This document shows positions 16,402-22,977 of a stretch of DNA of 35,788 bases, piece after piece (positions within the stretch are counted from its first letter, which is position 1; every line of letters starts with the position of its first letter). Under the pieces are notes generated by a model. That model saw nothing but the letters and a program-made list of their open reading frames with translations. It had not been told where the DNA came from and did no database searches. The stretch is from positions 1-35,788 of the forward strand of contig JBEIEP010000031.1 of NCBI GenBank assembly GCA_040382935.1, given 5' to 3'. The stretch comes from JALQUL01 sp040382935. Lineage in GTDB: Bacteria > Pseudomonadota > Gammaproteobacteria > Burkholderiales > Burkholderiaceae_C. A program made the translations under genes and the position numbers.

Positions 16402-16429
16402 GGGAAACCCTGATTTTAATGGGTTTCCC
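16402..16429. other. Perfect hairpin upstream of fdxA
   Basis: GGGAAACCC and GGGTTTCCC form a 9-bp perfect inverted repeat around a 10-base AT-rich loop (TGATTTTAAT). No T run follows on either strand, so it is a poor intrinsic terminator. It could end cysN transcripts with help, act as an operator for fdxA, or be the remnant of another element; it abuts the MITE at 16434. Confidence 0.6.
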
Positions 16430-16433
16430 ACTA

Positions 16434-16594
16434 GTACACCGTTTCATCAAAATGTTGACTAAATGAAAACGATGCGTTTGGGGACTGGGCTAGGCGCAAA
16501 CCACAGCGATGCCACGGGGCATCGCGCGGATTTGTAACAACGCCAAGTGCCCAAAGGCGCGATTTCATGTCAATGTTTTGGTGAAACGGTGTAC
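16434..16594. mobile_element. 161-bp MITE with TA target duplication between cysN and fdxA
   Basis: Terminal inverted repeats of 26 bp with three mismatches (outer end GTACACCGTTTCA) bound the element, and TA flanks both ends (16432-16433 and 16595-16596). It has no coding capacity. The interior contains a short hairpin (GCGATGCC/GGCATCGC, about 16507-16526). The termini differ from those of the element at 12009, so this is a second family of TA-inserting miniature element. It starts 16 bases after the cysN stop and may separate the cys operon from fdxA-FNR, or supply an end or promoter for one of them. Confidence 0.85.
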
Positions 16595-16610
16595 TAGGTG
16601 GTGCGGCAGC

Positions 16611-17945
16611 TTATTGAACCAGCACAGCGCCAGAGGTCTTATGGCTGGCGGTGTCCACCAAAATCAGGGAGCCCAGCTGGCGGGCCTGTGCAAAGGGTTG
16701 GGTGGCAATGGGTTCTTGTAGCGCCAAGTCCACATCGCCAATTTGGTTGGCTTTGAGTTCGGTGGCGGGGTGCTGGGCCAAGGTGGTAATGTCGATTTGG
16801 TGGTGGATGGCCGCCACTTTGGCTTTGACCCAGCGGTGGCCGTGCAAAGCCCAGTAGACGCGGCCGGGAACCAGTGGCTCGTCGTCCATCCAGGCCACTG
16901 TCGCGCGAATACCTTGGCTGGCGGGATACGCGTTAGGCGCTAGCAACCAGTCGCCCCGAGACACATCGATCTCGCGGTCTAACACCAGGCCTGCGCTGTG
17001 GCCCGCTCCGATGGTGCCGGGTTGGCGTGCATGGCTTAGCACTTGCGCCACCACGGCTTTTTGGCCACTGGGCAGCACGGTGACCTCGTCACCCACCTGA
17101 GCCACACCGGCGGCAACACGGCCCCAGAACACGCGACGGCCTTTGTCGGTGTCGGATGAAGAGGCAAATTTTTCTACCCACTGCACCGGGAGGGCAAACG
17201 GAAGGCCTTGGTCGGTGGGGGTGGTGCCCAAGGACTCCAAGATTTCAAGCAGATTTTTTTGATCGGGCTGGGTGCCGTAATCACACCAACCGACGTGGCT
17301 GGACACCACGTTCCAGCCTTTGAGTGCCGAGATGGGCAGGATGGCGTCTAGTGCAATGCCAGCCTCGGTTGCAAACTGTTCGATAGCCCCCTTGATATGG
17401 GCAAAGGCCTGTGCGGCTTGGGCCTCTGGCACAGCGTCTAGTTTGTTGATGGCCACAACGATGTGGGGCACGCGCAGCAACTTGAGCAACAGGCTGTGGC
17501 GGCGGGTTTGCGGCAGCAGGGTGAGGGCGGGGTTGGCCCAGTCCAGCTTGGTGGCATCTACCAACACCACGGCAGCATCGGCACTGCTGGCGGCAGTGAC
17601 CATGTTGCGGGTGTATTGCTCGTGACCGGGGGCGTCACCAATGATGAACTTGCGATGCGATGTAGAAAAGTAGCGGTAGGCTACATCAATGGTAATGCCT
17701 TGCTCACGCTCGGCGCTTAAGCCATCGGTCAGCAGGGCCAGGTCGGTTTCGCCACTGCGCTGCACACCGGCCAGTTGGTCTTGCAGCACGGAGCGGCTAT
17801 CGACCAGCAGGCGGCCAATTAAGGTGCTTTTGCCGTCGTCCACGCTGCCGCAGGTGATGAACTTGAGGGCTTGGGTGGTAGAGGCGCCGTGGACGGAAGC
17901 CGTGGCGATTGGTGATGTCGGTGCTGTGGTGGATGGGTAGGTCAT
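16611..17945 (-). CDS. cysN: Sulfate adenylyltransferase GTPase subunit CysN
   Basis: GTPase subunit of ATP sulfurylase, 444 residues; it couples GTP hydrolysis to the formation of APS from sulfate and ATP. GTP-binding motifs: G1 GSVDDGKST (33-41), the switch region GITIDVAYRYF, G3 DAPGH (104-108) and G4 NKLD (167-170). The EF-Tu-like domains 2 and 3 follow. There is no fused APS kinase (CysC) domain, in line with an APS reductase, rather than a PAPS reductase, encoded next door. It lies 71 bases after cysD on the same strand and is the last gene before the MITE. Confidence 0.95.
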   Translation of the reverse strand: MTYPSTTAPTSPIATASVHGASTTQALKFITCGSVDDGKSTLIGRLLVDSRSVLQDQLAGVQRSGETDLALLTDGLSAEREQGITIDVAYRYFSTSHRKFIIGDAPGHEQYTRNMVTAASSADAAVVLVDATKLDWANPALTLLPQTRRHSLLLKLLRVPHIVVAINKLDAVPEAQAAQAFAHIKGAIEQFATEAGIALDAILPISALKGWNVVSSHVGWCDYGTQPDQKNLLEILESLGTTPTDQGLPFALPVQWVEKFASSSDTDKGRRVFWGRVAAGVAQVGDEVTVLPSGQKAVVAQVLSHARQPGTIGAGHSAGLVLDREIDVSRGDWLLAPNAYPASQGIRATVAWMDDEPLVPGRVYWALHGHRWVKAKVAAIHHQIDITTLAQHPATELKANQIGDVDLALQEPIATQPFAQARQLGSLILVDTASHKTSGAVLVQ

Positions 17946-18016
17946 GGTGGGAGTGACGTTTTTTTGATTTCGGAATAGGCGTCAGAACGCGAGCCTGTGG
18001 GGCGACAGGCTGCTGC

Positions 18017-18949
18017 TTAAAAGTAACCTTCTTTTTTGCGCTTTTCCATTGACGCCTCAGAGGTCTGGTCGTCCATACGGGTGGCACCGCGCTCGCTGAG
18101 GTCCACGCTTAGGGTTTCTAGCACCACGTCTTGGGCGTTGGCGGCGTCACTGGCCACGGGGCAGGTGCAGGTAATGTCGCCCACGGTACGAAAGCGCACG
18201 GTGCGCTCTTGCACCACTTCTCCGGCCTTGGCGGGGGTTAGGGGTGTAATGGGCACCAGCAGGCCTTTGCGCTCCACAATGGGGCGTTGGTGGGCGTAGT
18301 ACAGCGAGGGCAGCTCTATGTTCTCACGGGCAATGTATTGCCAGACGTCCAGCTCGGTCCAGTTGGAGATGGGGAACACCCTAAAGTGCTCGCCGGGGTG
18401 GATTTTGGTGTTAAACAGGGTCCACAACTCGGGGCGTTGTGATTTGGGTTGCCATTGGCCAAAGCTGTCGCGGTGCGAAAAAATCCGCTCCTTGGCGCGG
18501 GCTTTTTCTTCGTCGCGACGGGCACCGCCCACCAGGGCATCAAAGCGGAATTCATCAATGGCCTCTAGCAAGGTGACCGACTGGTGGGCATTGCGGCTCT
18601 CACCCGGATGGGCCAGGCGCACGGTGCCGCGCTTCATGGAGTCCTCTACGCTGCGTACCACCAACTTGGCACCTAGCTGCGCGGCGCGGTAATCTCTAAA
18701 GTCGGTGACCTCTTGGAAGTTGTGGCCGGTATCGATCATCAAGAGCGGAAAGGGGATGGCCCCAATGCCAAAGGCTTTTTCGGCGCACTTCAAAATCACC
18801 AGCGAGTCTTTGCCGCCCGAGAACAAAATAGTGGGGCGCTCAAAACTGGCGGCGGTCTCACGCAGAATAAAAATGGTTTCTTCTTCAAGGGCGTCCAGGT
18901 GCTGGTTGCTTAAGCTCTTGAGGGCATCGGGGTGCAGGGGGGCGTTCAT
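18017..18949 (-). CDS. cysD: Sulfate adenylyltransferase catalytic subunit CysD
   Basis: 310 residues, full family length. The ATP-pyrophosphatase P-loop SGGKDS is at 44-49 (ILFSGGKDSLVILKCAEKAF), followed by PFPLLMIDTGHNFQEV and WTLFNTKIHPGEHFRVFPIS. The C-terminus GATRMDDQTSEASMEKRKKE with GYF is the CysD signature end. It forms the heterodimeric ATP sulfurylase with CysN. It lies 60 bases after cysH, in the order cysI-cysH-cysD-cysN usual in betaproteobacteria. Confidence 0.96.
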   Translation of the reverse strand: MNAPLHPDALKSLSNQHLDALEEETIFILRETAASFERPTILFSGGKDSLVILKCAEKAFGIGAIPFPLLMIDTGHNFQEVTDFRDYRAAQLGAKLVVRSVEDSMKRGTVRLAHPGESRNAHQSVTLLEAIDEFRFDALVGGARRDEEKARAKERIFSHRDSFGQWQPKSQRPELWTLFNTKIHPGEHFRVFPISNWTELDVWQYIARENIELPSLYYAHQRPIVERKGLLVPITPLTPAKAGEVVQERTVRFRTVGDITCTCPVASDAANAQDVVLETLSVDLSERGATRMDDQTSEASMEKRKKEGYF

Positions 18950-19009
18950 GATGAGATGGGTCTTGGTAGCGTGACGAGGGTGCGTCGAATCAGGGGTGGG
19001 ACAGGTGGT

Positions 19010-20188
19010 TTAGGCGTGGGAGGCGTGCAGGCCGCACTCTTTGGCGGTGGCGTCTTCCCACCACCAGCGGCCCGATCTGAAGTCTTCACCCACACTGATG
19101 GCACGGGTGCAGGGTGCGCAACCTATGCTGGGATAAAACTGGTCGTGCAAGACGTTGTAGGGCACTTGGTGCAGGGCAATGTAGTGCCAAATGTCGGCCC
19201 AGGTCCAAGCGGCCAGGGGGTTGAGTTTGACGCGGCCTTTGCTTGCCAGGTCGGACTCGTCCACCAAGGGCACATCGGCACGGTTGCCCGACTGTTCGCG
19301 GCGAAGGCCTGTTAGCCAGGCGTTCTTGCCGGCCAGTGCGCGCTCTAGGGGTTCTAGTTTGCGGATGGCGCAGCAGGCTTTGCGCAGGTCCAGGCTTTGG
19401 TAAATGGCATCTAAGCCGTGTGTTTGGGTGTAGGCATCCACCGCTTGTGGTTCGGGGTGTACCACTTGCAAACGCTCGCCCATGGCGGCTTGAAGGTTGG
19501 CAAGCAGGGCCAGGGTTTCGGCATGCAAGCGGCCGGTTTCTAGCACAAAGGCGGGCGTGGCAAGACCGGCTTGGGTGATCAGGTGGGTGAGCACCATATC
19601 CTCTGCACCCAATGAACTGGCCTGCACCAGGGTGGGGTGGCGAGCGGCCTGCTCTTGCAAAAAGGCGATGGTGTCGGCAACTTTTTGGTCGAAACCGTCA
19701 GCCTTGCGGGCGTACAGGGTGATGGCGTTGCTGGTTACTTGGTTGGGAGTGGCATTCTGTTTAGGCAGCAGGCTGCTGACTGGGGCGGGTGCTTGGGTCT
19801 GCGTTGTCTTGCCAAACAGGGGCTGCACCTGTACGGCGTCGCCTTGGTAAAAATCATCAAACCGCGCAAGCTGGCGTTGGGCGACATCGACGTTTTGGTC
19901 ATGGCGTAACACGGCGGTGTCAAACCCCGTGCGCTGCATTTGCAAGACCTGATCGACCAGCACATCACCCGTAGCGCGTATCTCGCCTTTGAACTGCAAG
20001 CGGCGGCGCAGCAAAAAGGCTTGCGAGAAGGCCCGGCCGTCAGAGAACTTGGGGAAGTTAAGGTCAATGCGGTGTACGCCCGTCAAGTCCAGGGTGCTGG
20101 GGTCTAGGTCGTTGGCGGGAGCCAGAACGCCTTGGGGCAGAGTGCTGGGGTTCTCTTGAGGGGTAGTGGGGGCTAGCAAGAGCTTCAT
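19010..20188 (-). CDS. cysH: DUF934-CysH fusion: APS reductase
   Basis: 392 residues from ATG 20188 (MKLLLAPTTP). Residues about 30-125 match DUF934, a small protein of sulfite metabolism loci normally encoded by its own gene between cysI and cysH (RIDLNFPKFSDGRAFSQAFL, LRRRLQFKGEIRATGDVL, FDDFYQGDAVQ). A Gln/Pro/Thr-rich linker (about 126-150) joins it to CysH. The CysH part has SSLGAEDMVLTHLI, Cys272-Cys273 (CCAIRK) and Cys357-x2-Cys360 (CAPC), the iron-sulfur ligands that mark adenylylsulfate (APS) reductase, and the catalytic KECGLH (Cys385). It reduces APS to sulfite with thioredoxin. The fused arrangement is the unusual point. The frame upstream to 20350 lies over the end of cysI and is not part of the protein. 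Confidence 0.92.
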   Translation of the reverse strand: MKLLLAPTTPQENPSTLPQGVLAPANDLDPSTLDLTGVHRIDLNFPKFSDGRAFSQAFLLRRRLQFKGEIRATGDVLVDQVLQMQRTGFDTAVLRHDQNVDVAQRQLARFDDFYQGDAVQVQPLFGKTTQTQAPAPVSSLLPKQNATPNQVTSNAITLYARKADGFDQKVADTIAFLQEQAARHPTLVQASSLGAEDMVLTHLITQAGLATPAFVLETGRLHAETLALLANLQAAMGERLQVVHPEPQAVDAYTQTHGLDAIYQSLDLRKACCAIRKLEPLERALAGKNAWLTGLRREQSGNRADVPLVDESDLASKGRVKLNPLAAWTWADIWHYIALHQVPYNVLHDQFYPSIGCAPCTRAISVGEDFRSGRWWWEDATAKECGLHASHA

Positions 20189-20261
20189 GGTCGGGTGCGA
20201 TGGGTGATGCGATGAGAAGTACAGTGAGGAGTGCGTTGAATGCGCGATGGCCTTAGCGGGA

Positions 20262-22109
20262 TTAGGCGAGGGCGGCGGCAGTCGCTGCACCCGCACCCCC
20301 AGTGCCGGATGTCGTATTCGCACCCCCAGTGCCGGTTGTGGAATTCGCACCTCCGGTGCTCAGGCGCATGGCATTGGCGGCGGCTTTAAACGGCTCTAAA
20401 CCAAGTCGGCGCACGGTGCGTGCAAAGGTTTCTTGGGCCAAGCGTTGGTCGGCGTAGGTGTCTAGCAGGGCCTCTATCACGCCCAACACTTCGTTGGCGG
20501 CAAAGCTGGGGCCAATCACTTTACCTGCTGCGGCGGGGCCACTTAGGTCAGAGCCGTCGGCACCGCCCAGGGTGATTTGGTACCACTCTTTGCCGTCTTT
20601 ATCCACACCCAAAATACCGATGTGGCCGCTGTGGTGATGGCCGCAAGAGTTGATGCAACCGCTGATGTGCAAATCGATCTCGCCCAGGTCGTGCAGTTCA
20701 TCTAGGTCTTGGTAGCGCTCGGTAATAGCCGCGGCAATGGGCAATGAGCGGGCATTGGCCAACGAGCAAAAGTCACCCCCTGGGCAGGCAATCATGTCGG
20801 TGAGCAGGCGAACATGGGAGCGTGCCAATCCGGCTGCGTGGGCCCGTTTGTACAACTGGGGCAGATCGGCCTGGTGAACCCAGGGCAGCAATAGGTTTTG
20901 GTCGTGGGTAACACGTGCCTCACCTGCGCTAAATTGGTCGGCCAAATCAGCCGCCAGTTCGAGTTGCTCGGCATTGGCATCGCCGGGGGAGTAGCCGGGG
21001 CGTTTGAAGGACAGCGTCACGGCCCGCAAGGCGGGGTTTTTGTGCGCTGCCACGTTTTGCTTGATCCAACGCTGGTAGTGGGTGTCCGATTGCGCGGCCT
21101 GCGCCAGTATGTCTTGCAGTTGGTTGTCTGAGGGCTGCGGAGCCGTGAGTGTAGGGGGCACAAACGAGGCCTGCACCCGCGCCAACTCGGCTTGTGTGAT
21201 GGTGTGGGGCGCACCGTCTTTTTCAACAATGTCGGCGTATTCTTTGGTCACTTCTGCTTTGAAGCGCTCGCCCTCGGCCTTGACCAAAATCTTGATACGG
21301 GCCTTGTACATGTTGTCGCGGCGGCCCCAGCGGTTGTACACCCGCACAATGGCTTCTAGGTAGTTAAGGATTTGGTGCCAAGGCATAAAGGCATGGATTT
21401 CGGTGGCGACCACGGGAGTGCGCCCCATGCCACCGCCCACCAGCACCTGAAAGCCAATCTCACCGGCTTGGTCGGCTTTGGCCACCAAACCCACGTCGTG
21501 CCAGTAGGTGGCGGCGCGGTCTTCTAGGGCACCGTGAATGGCGATTTTGAACTTGCGTGGCAAAAAGGCAAACTCGGGGTGCAATGTGCTCCACTGCCGA
21601 ATGATTTCGCAAAAAGGGCGGGGGTCTACCACCTCGTCGGCGGCAATACCGGCGCGCTCATCGCTGGTGATGTTGCGGATGCAATTGCCACTGGTTTGTA
21701 TGCCATGCATATTGACGCTGGCCAGTAAGTCCATCACATCGGCAGAGCGATGCAGGGGAATCCAGTTGAACTGCACGTTTTGGCGGGTGGTGAAGTGGCC
21801 CACATGGCTGGGCAGGGAGGGCAAATCCGACAGCCCAGGATTGGCCTGGTCCAAGTGGTTGTGGTCTTTAACGTCGTAGTCGCGGGCAATTTGTGCCAAC
21901 ACCCGCAACTGCGCGGATGAAACCTCACCATAGGGCACAGCAATACGCAACATGGGGGCAAAGCGCTGCAAGTACCAGCCGTTTTGCAAGCGCAGGGGCC
22001 GAAATTCGTCGTCCAGCAGTTCGCCGTTCAAATTGCGTGTGAGCTGGTCGCGGTATTGGGCGGCGCGTTGCTTAACAAAGTTTTTATCGAAGTCGGTGTA
22101 TTGGTACAT
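20262..22109 (-). CDS. cysI: Assimilatory sulfite reductase hemoprotein CysI
   Basis: Siroheme/[4Fe-4S] enzyme reducing sulfite to sulfide by six electrons; 615 residues from ATG 22109 (MYQYTDFDKNF). GHFTTRQNVQFNW (104-116) and QTSGNCIRN contact siroheme; the cluster ligands are Cys442, Cys448, Cys485 and Cys489 (ACPGGDFC, SGCINSCG). Two oddities: about 22 extra residues at 80-103, just before GHFTTRQN (where close relatives read roughly YDxGYGHF), and a C-terminal Gly/Thr/Asn-rich tail of about 34 residues made by a 27-bp tandem repeat. It lies 11 bases after the TSUP permease gene. Downstream, 73 bases precede cysH. No CysJ flavoprotein gene is visible, so a ferredoxin donor is possible. 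Confidence 0.94.
   Translation of the reverse strand: MYQYTDFDKNFVKQRAAQYRDQLTRNLNGELLDDEFRPLRLQNGWYLQRFAPMLRIAVPYGEVSSAQLRVLAQIARDYDVKDHNHLDQANPGLSDLPSLPSHVGHFTTRQNVQFNWIPLHRSADVMDLLASVNMHGIQTSGNCIRNITSDERAGIAADEVVDPRPFCEIIRQWSTLHPEFAFLPRKFKIAIHGALEDRAATYWHDVGLVAKADQAGEIGFQVLVGGGMGRTPVVATEIHAFMPWHQILNYLEAIVRVYNRWGRRDNMYKARIKILVKAEGERFKAEVTKEYADIVEKDGAPHTITQAELARVQASFVPPTLTAPQPSDNQLQDILAQAAQSDTHYQRWIKQNVAAHKNPALRAVTLSFKRPGYSPGDANAEQLELAADLADQFSAGEARVTHDQNLLLPWVHQADLPQLYKRAHAAGLARSHVRLLTDMIACPGGDFCSLANARSLPIAAAITERYQDLDELHDLGEIDLHISGCINSCGHHHSGHIGILGVDKDGKEWYQITLGGADGSDLSGPAAAGKVIGPSFAANEVLGVIEALLDTYADQRLAQETFARTVRRLGLEPFKAAANAMRLSTGGANSTTGTGGANTTSGTGGAGAATAAALA
20292..20364. repeat. 27-bp tandem repeat at the 3' end of cysI
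   Basis: About 2.7 units (beginning CGCACCCCCAGTGCCGG on the plus strand) at 20292-20318, 20319-20345 and a partial third. They encode the GGANTTSGT-type nine-residue repeats of the CysI tail. The repeat looks like a recent in-frame expansion with little effect on the enzyme core. Confidence 0.8.
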
Positions 22110-22120
22110 AGTGGTTACAA

Positions 22121-22912
22121 CTAAATCAACAGTAATTTGGCACCGGCATAGGCCAGCAGGGCAGAGAGCAATGAGCGCACCACGCGCTCGGGGGTTTTGT
22201 GCATTAAATGGCTGCCCACCCAAATGCCCGGCAGAGAACCGGCCAACAGTTTGGCCAGCAGCATCCAGTCCACACCCCCTAAAGACGCGTGGCCCAGGCC
22301 TGCAATGAAGGTGATGGGTACTGCGTGGGCAATGTCGGCCGCGACGATGCGTTGCAGGGGCAGCAGGGGGTAGAGCACCATAAGTACCAGCACCCCAATG
22401 GCTCCAGCCCCCACCGAGGTTAAGGTGACCAGGGTGCCGATGACCGCACCAAACGCCACAGGCAAAGCCCAATGCCGTGGCCGGATGGATTGGGCCAGGT
22501 GGGCAGGGTCACGCTGTTTGGGGGCCATTTTGCCGAACAGGGCTTTGTAAAAGGTGGCAAATGCCGTGAGCAGCAAGGCAATCCCCAAGGTGGTGGTCAT
22601 TAAATGCTGCACACCCGGCGTGGCAGGCCCCAGTTGCTGAACGATGTAAAGAGTGACAAGCACTGCGGGCACCGAACCCAGGGACATTTGCAGAACGATG
22701 GACCAGTCCACCACACGGGCACGGGCCAGCTTAATAGAGCCGCCCATTTTGGTGAAGGCGGCAAACAGCAAATCAGTGCCAATGGCCAAATGGGGCTTGA
22801 TCCCAAAGCCAAATATGAGCAAAGGCGTCATTAAGGAGCCGCCACCCACGCCGGTCATGCCCACCACCAAGCCCACAACAAACCCCGAAAAAATGAATGC
22901 AAAAAGTTCCAT
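22121..22912 (-). CDS. TSUP (TauE/SafE) family anion permease
   Basis: 263-residue inner-membrane protein with about eight hydrophobic segments arranged as two repeats: the first starts FAFIFSGFVVGLVVGMTGVGGGSLMTP, the second PVAFGAVIGTLVTLTSVGAGAIG. The GxGGG and SxGAG motifs at the repeat starts are TSUP hallmarks. The family moves sulfite, sulfonates, sulfate or other organosulfur anions. As the first gene of the cys unit, 11 bases before cysI, it is probably a sulfate importer or sulfite exporter for this pathway; the direction is not evident from sequence. Confidence 0.88.
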   Translation of the reverse strand: MELFAFIFSGFVVGLVVGMTGVGGGSLMTPLLIFGFGIKPHLAIGTDLLFAAFTKMGGSIKLARARVVDWSIVLQMSLGSVPAVLVTLYIVQQLGPATPGVQHLMTTTLGIALLLTAFATFYKALFGKMAPKQRDPAHLAQSIRPRHWALPVAFGAVIGTLVTLTSVGAGAIGVLVLMVLYPLLPLQRIVAADIAHAVPITFIAGLGHASLGGVDWMLLAKLLAGSLPGIWVGSHLMHKTPERVVRSLLSALLAYAGAKLLLI

Positions 22913-22963
22913 GGCCCGAACTGTAAGCGGCCAATATCAGATTGCAAACGATTTTAAGATTCT

Positions 22964-22977
22964 ATAGATATATCTAT
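22964..22977 (-). promoter_or_regulatory. AT-rich palindrome upstream of the cys operon (candidate CysB-type site)
   Basis: The 14-base perfect palindrome ATAGATATATCTAT lies 51 bases before the permease start, inside a strongly AT-rich stretch that contrasts with the GC-rich genes. It overlaps the stop codon of mnmC (TAG at 22974-22976). Sulfate operons in proteobacteria are normally activated by LysR-type CysB, which binds AT-rich dyads upstream of weak promoters; no good -35 is visible here, as expected for an activated promoter. The regulator's identity is inferred. Confidence 0.5.

Noticed and set aside
20189..20350. N-terminal extension of cysH up to 20350
   Set aside because: It would overlap the 3' end of cysI in another frame and encodes proline-rich low-complexity sequence from the 27-bp repeat; ATG 20188 fits DUF934.
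22110..22472. N-terminal extension of the cysI frame
   Set aside because: It is antisense-like out-of-frame reading over the TSUP permease gene; the MYQYTDFD start is family-like.
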